From the NCBI GenBank assembly GCA_902762875.1, contig CACWPS010000005.1, positions 1 through 64,000 of the forward strand: a DNA stretch of 64,000 nucleotides. Direction: 5' to 3'. The notes below the pieces were generated by a model. The model was not told where the DNA came from and ran no database searches. It was given only the letters and a program-made list of their open reading frames with translations. A program made the translations under genes and the position numbers. Source of the stretch: Oscillospiraceae bacterium (GTDB lineage: Bacteria; Bacillota; Clostridia; Oscillospirales; Acutalibacteraceae). Shown piece by piece: positions 33,616 to 42,160 of this stretch; positions within the stretch are counted from its first letter, which is position 1, and each line of letters opens with the position of its first letter.

Positions 33616-33810
33616 TCAAAAAATCTCTATTTCAAAATCTAATATTCTTAAAATATTGCCCTTAATTTCTACGGCTTTTTTGTACTCCCCGAAGCCGATG
33701 AGCCTTGCGCTTTCATAAACCTTTGCCGTCCCGTAAATGCCGATAAAAAGACAGAGTGCCGTGACAAAAGAAACAAAAAATGACCTTAAAAATGCTTTAA
33801 TATTAATCAT
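33616..33810 (-). CDS. Small single-span membrane protein next to spoIIP
   Basis: 64 residues with one membrane span (about 8-28, FFVSFVTALCLFIGIYGTA) and a short C-terminal region (YKKAVEIKGNILRILDFEIEIF). It starts 10 nt after spoIIP on the same strand and is probably co-transcribed with it. No family is recognised. Similar small membrane ORFs near spoIIP are plausible but unproven sporulation factors. Confidence 0.6.
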   Translation of the reverse strand: MINIKAFLRSFFVSFVTALCLFIGIYGTAKVYESARLIGFGEYKKAVEIKGNILRILDFEIEIF

Positions 33811-33820
33811 TCCCTTTTAT

Positions 33821-34855
33821 TTATGTAAGTCCCGTTAGCAGCTCCGCAAGGGCATTTCCCACAAGCAAAGCTGAATAATGCGCCTCGGTAAGAGTATTTA
33901 CATCTGTGCCGAACTCTATTAAAAGGGAGCCTGTTGTCAAATTTTCGTTATACTTTTTAGGCATCAGGCTTAAAGGGCGGGCAAGTGTGGGATATTTCTG
34001 CTCGATTTTCTGTTGCAGTCTTACCGCTAACTTTAAATTTTCCTTCCAATTGGGAAAATCGGTGACGCTCCCGCTCTGGGAGCCCATAACAAGCATTACC
34101 TGCGCCGCCTTTTTGCCCTCAATTTCGGTGACAAGCTTTACCTTGTCGCTTTCCCCCGAGCTTACCGCATCACGGTGCAGGTCAAGCACCACCTTTATTG
34201 AGGGGTATTTTTTAAGATAGCTGTTTATAGTCTTTGCCGCACGGGAATAACTGCCTGTGTAGTTGGGGTAATCGTGCTCGCTTGTATCGTGAAGGGTCTT
34301 AATTCCCGCATTGTTAAGCTTCTCCGCCACAATTTTGCCTATACTTACCATATTTTTATCAGTTTCTCTTGTGCGGGAGGAAAATGCCTCGGTATAGTAG
34401 TCCGCCTCATCGAGTATAAAGGTCTCGGTGGTGTGGGTGTGGACTATAAGCACCTGCGGGCTGTCTTCCTTTTTTATCTTAAAGGTTAAGGGCGACTCCA
34501 ACAGCCCTTTTATATCAACGGCAAGGTCGGTACTGTTTTTCATATACACCCCATCATAGGAAAGGGGGGCGTTATAGGGGGAAATATACCTGCTTATAAT
34601 CTTGCCCTTAACACTGCCGTCGGTGCTTGCGGGTATGTTTTCCCCGCTTTGCTCTTGTGGCTTTGATTCCTCGGTTATTACGGTCTCGGTTTCCTCCTCT
34701 TCCTCAAAGGAAAATACACCGTTTGCGGGAATCTGCAGGGTTTCGGCTTCATTTTTTCTGCCCTTAAAGCAAAAGCTGTAGGCGTTATACGAAATAAGGG
34801 CTATACACACCGTAAATACGCACATAAGCCTTGAAATTCCCGAATTTTTACGCAT
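33821..34855 (-). CDS. spoIIP: Stage II sporulation protein P (amidase)
   Basis: About 344 residues from the ATG at 34855. One N-terminal membrane span, an acidic linker (EEEEETETVITEE), then the SpoIIP amidase/endopeptidase domain: LIVHTHTTETF, KTLHDTSEHDYPNYTGSYSRA, VVLDLHRDAV, QVMLVMGSQSG and LLIEFGTDVNTL carry the zinc-binding His and Glu residues. With SpoIID and SpoIIM it thins septal peptidoglycan for engulfment. It lies just downstream of gpr, as in Bacillus. An upstream in-frame ATG (34870) is possible. Confidence 0.95.
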   Translation of the reverse strand: MRKNSGISRLMCVFTVCIALISYNAYSFCFKGRKNEAETLQIPANGVFSFEEEEETETVITEESKPQEQSGENIPASTDGSVKGKIISRYISPYNAPLSYDGVYMKNSTDLAVDIKGLLESPLTFKIKKEDSPQVLIVHTHTTETFILDEADYYTEAFSSRTRETDKNMVSIGKIVAEKLNNAGIKTLHDTSEHDYPNYTGSYSRAAKTINSYLKKYPSIKVVLDLHRDAVSSGESDKVKLVTEIEGKKAAQVMLVMGSQSGSVTDFPNWKENLKLAVRLQQKIEQKYPTLARPLSLMPKKYNENLTTGSLLIEFGTDVNTLTEAHYSALLVGNALAELLTGLT

Positions 34856-34899
34856 TTTCCCGCCTCCCACATAAACATTTTATGCGGGGTAATTTTAGG

Positions 34900-35748
34900 T
34901 TATACCAGCTGTGAGATTATCTCCCCGTCTATTTTGGGCTGTAAAAATCGGTTTAGGGAAAGGGCTAAAAGCTCGCTTATTCTCTCAACCAAAAGGTCAA
35001 CCTCCTTAGGGGTTACAAACATATCGGTTGGTCTTTCGGGCTCTTTGCCTGTAAGCTCTAAGGCAAGGGTGTCTGCGTCTGTCACGGTGGGTATTCCCAA
35101 GGCTATAACAGGCACACCGAGGGTTTTTTCGCTTAATTCCCGCCGTGAATTTTTAACCCCCGAGCCCGGGGAAATACCGGTATTGCAAAGCTGTACCGTC
35201 CTGAAGAGTCTCTCGGCGCTTTTTGCTGCAAGGGCGTCTATTACTATTACGGCATCAGGCTTTACAGCTTCTACCGCCCCTTTTATAAGCTCGGCGGTTT
35301 CAATACCCGTTTGACCTAATACCCCTGGCGTTATTACCGAAACACTTTTAAGACCCTTTAAGCCTATATTTTCCGCAAACTGCCCCGAAATATGCCTCGT
35401 AGCCAAAATTTGCTTTGCGGTAAGGGGGCCCACTGCGTCGGGGGTTATTTCGGTGTTGCCCAGCCCCGCAATTAAAATACTTTCCTTTCCCTCGGGCAAA
35501 AGCTGTGCGAGCGCCGATACAACCGAATTTTGAAGCTCAGAATAATCACAGATTTTATATATGGGCGGAAATTCCAAGGTTATATAGCTCCCCATAGGCT
35601 TTCCTACCGCTTCTTCCCCCTCTTTAGAGGTTATTTTAATCGACGAAACCCTTATTTCCCCCTCTTTTTTTACTTCCTTTTCCACACCTATTATCTCCTC
35701 ATTTTCCCCGCCCGAAAGCTCAATAGCCAAATCTGTTCTGATACTCAT
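34900..35748 (-). CDS. gpr: Germination protease GPR
   Basis: 282 residues, an aspartic-type protease that degrades small acid-soluble spore proteins at germination. The short propeptide (SIRTDLAIE), GLGNTEITPDAVGPL, VIVIDALAAKS, NTGISPGSGV and GVPVIALGIPTVTDA are all typical. It is made as a zymogen in the forespore under SigF/SigG. It is divergent from dnaA across about 140 bp and precedes spoIIP. Confidence 0.95.
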   Translation of the reverse strand: MSIRTDLAIELSGGENEEIIGVEKEVKKEGEIRVSSIKITSKEGEEAVGKPMGSYITLEFPPIYKICDYSELQNSVVSALAQLLPEGKESILIAGLGNTEITPDAVGPLTAKQILATRHISGQFAENIGLKGLKSVSVITPGVLGQTGIETAELIKGAVEAVKPDAVIVIDALAAKSAERLFRTVQLCNTGISPGSGVKNSRRELSEKTLGVPVIALGIPTVTDADTLALELTGKEPERPTDMFVTPKEVDLLVERISELLALSLNRFLQPKIDGEIISQLV

Positions 35749-35822
35749 TTTTTTACACCCTTTCTCACAAAAAAAGCTTTCCCTTTTTGTGAAAAATAAT
35801 CCTCTTTTTTTGCTTAAAAAAG

Positions 35823-35851
35823 TTGAAAAATTTTCGGTTTTATGGTATACT
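35823..35851 (+). promoter_or_regulatory. dnaA promoter
   Basis: TTGAAA (35823-35828), a 17-nt spacer and TATACT (35846-35851), about 40 nt upstream of the start. Upstream, at about 35762-35794, the arms TCACAAAAA and TTTTTGTGA form a hairpin between this promoter and the divergent gpr gene. I see no perfect DnaA box in the interval. Confidence 0.65.
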
Positions 35852-35890
35852 TAATTGGATTATTATAATTAATAAAGGGTGGTTTACATA

Positions 35891-37231
35891 ATGCCGATAA
35901 ATTCATTAGACGACATTTGGTCCGCCGTTTGTGAGGAATGTAAAAAAACCATTTCGGAAGTAGCCTTTGACTGCTTTTTGAGGAACCTTAAGCCTATTTC
36001 TCTCGACGCCGGAGTTTTTATTCTTTCAATAGATAACGATTATATGCGGGGCGTGGTGGAGCAGAACTACACCGAGCTTTTAAACGCTGCCTCAAAGGCG
36101 GTTATGGGCATTGATATAGATGTCAGGATAATCTTTGAGGATGATGAGGAAAAAATCATTAAGGCCGAGCAGCTAAGCGAGGGTCTTACCTTTGAGGATT
36201 TTTTCACCTTTTCAAACTTTGTTGTGGGCTCTACCAACCGCTTTGCCCATGCGGCATCCTTAGCCGTTTCCAACAACAGCAACATAACCTATAACCCGCT
36301 TGTAATCTACGGCCCCTCGGGGGTAGGCAAAACCCACCTGATGCTGGCGATAAAAAACCAGATAAGGAAGAATTTTCCCTACAAAAAAATTGTTTACACC
36401 AGGGGCGAGGACTTTACAAACGAGCTTATTAAGGCCCTGCAGGACGGTAAGTTAGGCCTTGGAACAATAGAGGATTTCCGCACCAAATACCGCGGTGTTG
36501 ATGTGCTTTTAATAGACGATATTCACTTTATTGCGGGAAAGGAGTCTACCCAAGAGGAATTTTTCAACACCTTCAATACCCTTTATCAAAACAATAAGCA
36601 GATTGTGGTCACCCTTGACCGTCCCCCCAGAGAGATTAAAACCCTTGACGACCGTATCCGCTCCCGTTTTGAAAGCGGTCTTTTTGCGGATATTGCCCTT
36701 CCCGATTTTGAAACAAGGGTAGGTATTATCAAGAAAAAGGCGGATCAGCTTCACATTGAAATTGAAGAAAATTTAGTCTTCTACATTGCCGAGAATATAA
36801 AGTCAAACACCCGCCAGCTCGAGGGGGTTGTTAAAAAGCTTGAGGCCTTTATTTCCATTCAAAATAAAATACCCACCCTTGCAGTTGTACAGGGCTTTAT
36901 AAGGGATATTATTAACGATACCCGCCCCGAGCCTGTAAAAATTGAAAGAATTATTGCCGAGGTTGCAAAGACCTACAATGTCTCTGAAAGCGATATTCTT
37001 TCAAACCGCCGTACATCTGCATTGGTGCTTGCCCGTCAGGTGGCGATGTATATAGCGAGAGAGACCACCAACCTTTCCTTCAAGGCTATAGGCGAAAGCT
37101 TCGGCAAGGACCACACTACAGTGCTTTACAATGTGAACCGCATTGAAAACTTTTTAAAGGACAAGCCCTATGAAAAGGAACTTGTTGACGATATTATAAG
37201 AAATTTAACAAGCGAGGCTACAGAATTTTAA
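35891..37231 (+). CDS. dnaA: Chromosomal replication initiator DnaA
   Basis: About 446 residues. Domain I (about 1-80) is followed by a short linker, the AAA+ domain with Walker A GPSGVGKTHLM and Walker B VLLIDDIHFIAGKEST, the initiator-specific segment DRPPREIKTLDDRIRSRF, and domain IV with the DNA-binding signature GKDHTTVLYNVNRIE. I choose the ATG at 35891 (MPINSLDDIW, with AAAGGGTGG upstream) over an in-frame GTG at 35879. It opens the origin gene block. Confidence 0.96.
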   Translation: MPINSLDDIWSAVCEECKKTISEVAFDCFLRNLKPISLDAGVFILSIDNDYMRGVVEQNYTELLNAASKAVMGIDIDVRIIFEDDEEKIIKAEQLSEGLTFEDFFTFSNFVVGSTNRFAHAASLAVSNNSNITYNPLVIYGPSGVGKTHLMLAIKNQIRKNFPYKKIVYTRGEDFTNELIKALQDGKLGLGTIEDFRTKYRGVDVLLIDDIHFIAGKESTQEEFFNTFNTLYQNNKQIVVTLDRPPREIKTLDDRIRSRFESGLFADIALPDFETRVGIIKKKADQLHIEIEENLVFYIAENIKSNTRQLEGVVKKLEAFISIQNKIPTLAVVQGFIRDIINDTRPEPVKIERIIAEVAKTYNVSESDILSNRRTSALVLARQVAMYIARETTNLSFKAIGESFGKDHTTVLYNVNRIENFLKDKPYEKELVDDIIRNLTSEATEF

Positions 37232-37235
37232 TTAA

Positions 37236-37390
37236 GTTTTCCACCGTTTTAAACTTAATTAACCCTAAACTTATTAACACACCCCTTAATAACCTGATTT
37301 TTAAAAATTTTATCACCTTTTTATTCATTTAGTTTTAAACATCAAATTTCTTTTGACAAAAGGGAAAAAAGCGGTTTTCCACCGTTTTAA
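37236..37390. other. dnaA-dnaN intergenic region with 17-bp repeats (possible origin element)
   Basis: The 17-mer GTTTTCCACCGTTTTAA occurs at 37236-37252 and 37374-37390. The first copy sits in a hairpin with arms TTAATTAAGTTT and AAACTTAATTAA. TTTTCCACC within each repeat differs at two positions from the DnaA box TTATCCACA. The tract is AT-rich. It may hold dnaN regulatory sites or weak DnaA boxes; neither is proven. Confidence 0.45.
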
Positions 37391-37440
37391 CACCCCTTAT
37401 TACTACTGTTATTTTAAAACCTTTTTTAGGAGGAAAAAAT

Positions 37441-38541
37441 ATGATTTTTTCTGTTGAACGCCAAAAGCTGTTGGACGCAGTAACAAAGCTCCAAAGAGTT
37501 GTGGGAGCAAAAACCTCTATGCCCGTTTTAGAGGGTATACTCATTTCAGCCGAGCAGGGCAAGGTAACCCTTATTTCCTACAATCTTGAAATGGGAATGA
37601 AAAAGGAAATCTACGCCAAGTGCGACGAGGCGGGAGATATTGTAATAAATGCAAGGCTCCTTTCCGATATTTTAAGAAGAATGAACGGCCAACAGGCGGA
37701 AATTTCTGCCGATGACCGCCTTAACTGCCACATAAAGTGCGGGGAAGCCACCTTTGATATTATGGGTATGGCTTCTGAAGATTTTCCCGAGATGCCCACT
37801 GTAGGAAGCGGAAAAAATGTAACGATAGAGGGCAAGGTATTAGCCGATATGGTTAAGGGTACCTTTTTCGCCACGGCACAAAACGAAGGTGCAAAGCCCG
37901 TTCTTACCGGAATTTATGTAACAATAGAGGACGGAATTATGCAATTTGTGGCGATTGACGGATATAGATTAGCAATTCGTAAACAAAAGGTTTACATTTC
38001 GGACAGTTTTGTCTTTCTTATATCAGGAAAGGCAATATTGGAGGCGGTGAAGCTAATCGATGAAGAAACGGAAAATGTAGAAATAAGCGTAGGGGAACGG
38101 CTTATAAGCTTTAATATTAACGGATATGAATTTATATCCCGTCTTTTTGAGGGTGAGTTTGTAAACTATAAAAAGACTATTCCGGCATCTCACACTCAAA
38201 GGGTTGTAGTTAATACAAGAGAGCTTATAAACACGGTTGAGAGAGTTTCGCTTTTAATAAGCGAATCGTTTTCCACCCCTGTCCGCTGTTATTTTAACGA
38301 GCTTAATGTTGTTTTTACCTGCGCTACCTCAATGGGCAGAGCTACCGAAACCTTTAATACAAAAATAGAGGGAGAAAGCTTTGAAATAGGTCTTAACAGC
38401 CGCTATCTTTTAGACGCATTAAAGGCGGCGGAAACCGAGCAGGTGCAGATACTCTTTAACGGGCCTAACAACGGCGTATTGATTAAGCCCTTAGAGGGGG
38501 ACGACTTTAAGTATATGATAATGCCTATGAGGTTGAGATAA
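37441..38541 (+). CDS. dnaN: DNA polymerase III beta subunit (sliding clamp)
   Basis: 366 residues with three clamp domains. Family segments include ILRRMNGQQAEISADDRLN, GFDGYRLA-like VAIDGYRLAIRKQK, and the C-terminal GPNNGVLIKP...YMIMPMRLR, which ends in the usual MPMR motif. It encircles DNA and tethers polymerase. A strong AGGAGG precedes the ATG. The yaaA start overlaps its stop by one base (TAATG). Confidence 0.96.
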   Translation: MIFSVERQKLLDAVTKLQRVVGAKTSMPVLEGILISAEQGKVTLISYNLEMGMKKEIYAKCDEAGDIVINARLLSDILRRMNGQQAEISADDRLNCHIKCGEATFDIMGMASEDFPEMPTVGSGKNVTIEGKVLADMVKGTFFATAQNEGAKPVLTGIYVTIEDGIMQFVAIDGYRLAIRKQKVYISDSFVFLISGKAILEAVKLIDEETENVEISVGERLISFNINGYEFISRLFEGEFVNYKKTIPASHTQRVVVNTRELINTVERVSLLISESFSTPVRCYFNELNVVFTCATSMGRATETFNTKIEGESFEIGLNSRYLLDALKAAETEQVQILFNGPNNGVLIKPLEGDDFKYMIMPMRLR

Positions 38542-38753
38542 TGGAGTATAAAAAAATTTCCGTAAGGGAAGATTTTATAAGGCTTGACAGCGCTATGAAA
38601 TTAGCCGGCATTGTTTCCACAGGGGGTCACGCCAAAACCGTTATCCAAAACGGAGAGGTAAAGGTAAACGGCGAGGTTTGCCTTTTAAGAGGCAAAAAGC
38701 TAAAAAGCGGAGACAAAGCGGAATTTGACGGAAACGGATTTATAATAGAATGA
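38541..38753 (+). CDS. yaaA: S4-domain RNA-binding protein YaaA
   Basis: 70 residues, a single S4 RNA-binding fold (FIRLDSAMKLAGIVSTGGHAK, QNGEVKVNGEVCLLRGKKL). It is always found between dnaN and recF in Firmicutes; a role in large ribosomal subunit assembly has been proposed. It overlaps dnaN by one base and recF by four. Confidence 0.93.
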   Translation: MEYKKISVREDFIRLDSAMKLAGIVSTGGHAKTVIQNGEVKVNGEVCLLRGKKLKSGDKAEFDGNGFIIE

Positions 38754-39814
38754 AAATTAATTGCTTTTCCTGCCGTAATTTCCGCAATCTTCAAAATATA
38801 GAAATTTCCTCTTTTGACGAAATGAATGTAATCTGTGGAGAAAACGCCCAGGGAAAAACCAATCTTTTAGAGGGTATATGGCTTTTTACGGGGATAAAAA
38901 GCTTTAGAGGTGCTAAGGATTCTGCCTTACTTAAATTTGGCTGTGAAAAGGCGGAGCTTAATATTCTGTTTACGGCAGAGGGTATAGAAAATGATGCTCA
39001 AATAGAAATTAAGGAGCACCGAAGTGCGGTCTTTAACGGCAATAAGCTAAAAACTCCCTCTCAATTAGCGGGAAAATTTAACGCAACCGTCTTCTCCCCT
39101 AACGATTTAGGGCTTGTAAGGGACGGGCCCGCTGTAAGACGGCGGTTTTTAGATATTGCCATAGGGCAGCTCTACCCTAATTATATCTCGGCTCTTAAAA
39201 ATTATATGCGGGCGGTAACACAGCGAAATCAAATTATCAAGGACTATAGGTACGACGGTACCCTTTCGGTAATGCTTGATATATTTGAAGACGAAATCGC
39301 CTCAAACGGAAAGAAAATAGCCGATATACGAAAAAAATATATAGATAGGCTGGGCGAATTTTTACCAAAGGTTTATGAAGGGCTTTCCTCGGGGAAAGAG
39401 ATACTCGAAACCGAATATATTTCGTCAGCTGGAGAGGAAAATTTAAGGCAGGCACTATTAACTGCCCGAAAAACCGATATGTATACCGGTAACACCTCGG
39501 TAGGTCCCCATAGGGACGATATAGAGTTTAAAATTAACGGTATTTCGGCAAGGAGCTTCGGCTCCCAAGGGCAAAAAAGAAGCGTTGCCTTAGCACTAAA
39601 GCTTGCCGAGGCAGAGGTTATAAACAAGGTAAACGGCGAATACCCCGTCTTTTTGCTTGATGATGTTATGAGCGAGCTTGACCCCGAACGGCAAAACTAC
39701 ATTTTAAACCACATAAAGGGTATACAGTCCTTTATAACCTGCTGTGACCCTTCAAATGTTGAAAGGCTTAAAAGCGGTAAAATATTTGAAATGAAAAAAG
39801 GACGGATAATGTAA
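38750..39814 (+). CDS. recF: DNA replication and repair protein RecF
   Basis: 354 residues, an SMC-like ATPase that loads RecA at gaps. Walker A GENAQGKTNLLEG (about 31-43), signature SFGSQGQKRSVALALKLAE and Walker B VFLLDDVMSELDPERQ are intact. The ATG overlaps the yaaA stop (ATGA), and its own stop overlaps the remB start. Confidence 0.96.
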   Translation: MKINCFSCRNFRNLQNIEISSFDEMNVICGENAQGKTNLLEGIWLFTGIKSFRGAKDSALLKFGCEKAELNILFTAEGIENDAQIEIKEHRSAVFNGNKLKTPSQLAGKFNATVFSPNDLGLVRDGPAVRRRFLDIAIGQLYPNYISALKNYMRAVTQRNQIIKDYRYDGTLSVMLDIFEDEIASNGKKIADIRKKYIDRLGEFLPKVYEGLSSGKEILETEYISSAGEENLRQALLTARKTDMYTGNTSVGPHRDDIEFKINGISARSFGSQGQKRSVALALKLAEAEVINKVNGEYPVFLLDDVMSELDPERQNYILNHIKGIQSFITCCDPSNVERLKSGKIFEMKKGRIM

Positions 39815-40071
39815 TGTATATACATTTAGGTCAGGGAACTGTGGTGAGGTCAAGGGACATTGTGGGAATATTTGACCTTGAAAGCTCCACCGTATCAAAG
39901 CATACCCGCAAATTTTTAAATAATGCAGAGAAAAGGGGCGAGGTTATAACCGTCTCCTACGAACTGCCCAAGTCCTTTGCGGTGTGTCAAAAAAAGGGCG
40001 AAAAGCAAAAGGTTTATATATCGCAACTGGCAACATCAACACTATTTAAAAGGTCAAATTTTTTAGGCTGA
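39814..40071 (+). CDS. remB: Extracellular matrix regulator RemB (DUF370)
   Basis: 85 residues. The N-terminus MYIHLGQGTVVRSRDIVGIFDLE is the RemB/YaaB family hallmark (a DUF370 domain that in B. subtilis regulates biofilm matrix genes). It ends after KVYISQLATSTLFKRSNFLG. It overlaps recF by one base. The last 20 bp of the gene recur about 100 bp downstream as an imperfect direct repeat. Confidence 0.9.
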   Translation: MYIHLGQGTVVRSRDIVGIFDLESSTVSKHTRKFLNNAEKRGEVITVSYELPKSFAVCQKKGEKQKVYISQLATSTLFKRSNFLG

Positions 40072-40132
40072 AGAAACTTAAAACGCGAGAGGAAAGGCTA
40101 ATAATTAAAAACAATTTAATTACGCGTTTGCG

Positions 40133-40149
40133 TGTCGAGGCACTCGACA
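40133..40149. promoter_or_regulatory. Palindrome upstream of gyrB
   Basis: TGTCGAGGCACTCGACA: 7-nt arms around GCA, in the 135-bp gap before gyrB. It could be an operator or an RNA hairpin in the gyrB leader. No T-run follows directly, so it is unlikely to be a terminator. Confidence 0.4.
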
Positions 40150-40206
40150 AGGTCGAATTTTTTAGGTGAAAATAAATTTTATTAATAATTAAAAGGAATT
40201 GATAGA

Positions 40207-42147
40207 ATGAGTAAAGAAATAGCGGCTGTAACGGAAAATTATGATGAAAATTCCATACAGGTCTTAGAGGGGCTTGAAGCCGTAAGAAAGCGCCCCGGTA
40301 TGTATATAGGCTCAACCGGCGAGAGGGGTCTGCACCATCTTGTTTACGAAATAGTGGATAACTCTATTGACGAGGCGCTGGCAGGCTACTGTGACAAGAT
40401 TTTGGTTGAAATTCTTGATGACGGGGTTATAAGGGTTACCGATAACGGACGAGGAATCCCTGTAGGTATTCACCCTCAAAAGGGTATACCCACAGTAAGC
40501 GTTGTATTTACCATTCTTCACGCAGGCGGTAAGTTCGGCGGCAGCGGTTATAAGGTTTCGGGCGGTCTTCACGGCGTTGGTGCCTCGGTAGTAAACGCCC
40601 TTTCAGAGTGGCTTGAGGTTGAAATCTGCGACGGAAGCCATATCTATATGCAAAGATATGAAAAGGGCAACATAAAAACCGACCTTACTGTTATTGGTGA
40701 CACCGATAAAACGGGAACAAAGGTTACCTTTAAGCCCGACCCCACCATTTTTACCGATACAACCCGTTACGATTTCGATATTCTTTTAAACAGACTTCGT
40801 GAACAGGCTTTCCTTAATGCGGGTATAAGGGTTGTGCTTGTTGATAAGCGCTCAGATGCGGATATACCAGACAGAGAGGAAGACCTCTGCTTTGAGGGGG
40901 GTATTAAGTCATATGTTGAATACCTGCTTGAAAAGAGCAAAAAGGACAGGCTTAACCAAGATGTTATCTATCTAAACGGCACCTCGGGGGACTCTATGGC
41001 GGAAATAGCCCTTTTGTGGAGCACGGGGTACGATACCAAGATAATGTCCTTTGCAAACACCATTCATACGGTGGACGGCGGTACCCACGAAAGCGCCTTT
41101 AAGACAAGTCTTGCCAGAGTTATTAATAAATATGCCAGAACCTTTAAATTTTTGAAGGATAACGATAATAACCTAAAGAGCGAGGATATTAACGAGGGTC
41201 TTGTGGCGGTTGTAAGCGTTAAGCTTACCGACGCACAGTTTGAATCCCAAACCAAGGCAAAGCTGGGTAACACCTCAATAGGCACCCTTGTTAATAATAT
41301 CGTGGCCGAAAAGATGATGAATTATCTTGAAGACCACCCCGCCGAGGCTAAGATAATTCTTGATAAATCAATAGCCTCATCAAATGCCCGTGAGGCGGCG
41401 CAAAAGGCAAGGGAGCTGCAGCGTAATAAATCGGGTATAGGGGGCAAAACCAGAATGCCCGAAAAGCTTACCGACTGTATTTCCGACGACCCCACCAAGA
41501 CCGAAATATTCATAGTAGAGGGAGATTCGGCAGGCGGCTCTGCAGTAGAGGGCAGAAACAGCACCTATCAGGCAATACTTCCCCTTTGGGGTAAAATGCT
41601 CAATGTTGAAAAGGCAAGGGTTGATAAGGTTTACGGCAACGATAAGCTGACCCCTGTAATAGTAGCCTTGGGCACGGGAATTGCCGAGAATTTCGATATT
41701 ACAAAGCTTCGTTACGATAAGGTTGTTATTATGGCGGATGCGGATGTGGACGGCTCTCATATAAGAACCCTGCTTTTAACATTTTTCTTCCGCTATATGC
41801 CGCAGCTTATTGAGACAGGCCATGTTTATTTGGCTCAGCCGCCCCTTTACAGGGTTGCAAAGGGCAAGAGATATTTTGATGCCTTTACAGACGAGGAAAA
41901 GGACAGATATGTTGCGGAATTAGGCGGCGAGCCTGATGTTCAGCGGTATAAGGGTCTTGGTGAGATGAACCCCGAACAGCTTTGGGAAACAACCCTTGAC
42001 CCCGAGCACAGAACAATGCTTAAGGTAAGTATGTCGGATGCCGAGCTTGCAGACCAAACCTTTACAATGCTTATGGGTGAAGAGGTTGAGCCCCGCAGAA
42101 GGTTTATTGAAGAAAACGCTGTGTTTGCAACAGATTTGGATATTTAA
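40207..42147 (+). CDS. gyrB: DNA gyrase subunit B
   Basis: 646 residues. GHKL ATPase (RKRPGMYIGS, DNGRGIPVGIHPQKG, GLHGVGASVVNALS), transducer domain, and Toprim domain with EGDSAGGSA and DADVDGSHIRTL, then the C-terminal QRYKGLGEMNPEQLWETT. It provides the ATPase and part of the DNA-cleavage site of gyrase. gyrA follows after 13 nt. Confidence 0.97.
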   Translation: MSKEIAAVTENYDENSIQVLEGLEAVRKRPGMYIGSTGERGLHHLVYEIVDNSIDEALAGYCDKILVEILDDGVIRVTDNGRGIPVGIHPQKGIPTVSVVFTILHAGGKFGGSGYKVSGGLHGVGASVVNALSEWLEVEICDGSHIYMQRYEKGNIKTDLTVIGDTDKTGTKVTFKPDPTIFTDTTRYDFDILLNRLREQAFLNAGIRVVLVDKRSDADIPDREEDLCFEGGIKSYVEYLLEKSKKDRLNQDVIYLNGTSGDSMAEIALLWSTGYDTKIMSFANTIHTVDGGTHESAFKTSLARVINKYARTFKFLKDNDNNLKSEDINEGLVAVVSVKLTDAQFESQTKAKLGNTSIGTLVNNIVAEKMMNYLEDHPAEAKIILDKSIASSNAREAAQKARELQRNKSGIGGKTRMPEKLTDCISDDPTKTEIFIVEGDSAGGSAVEGRNSTYQAILPLWGKMLNVEKARVDKVYGNDKLTPVIVALGTGIAENFDITKLRYDKVVIMADADVDGSHIRTLLLTFFFRYMPQLIETGHVYLAQPPLYRVAKGKRYFDAFTDEEKDRYVAELGGEPDVQRYKGLGEMNPEQLWETTLDPEHRTMLKVSMSDAELADQTFTMLMGEEVEPRRRFIEENAVFATDLDI

Positions 42148-42160
42148 GAGGTAAAGAGTT

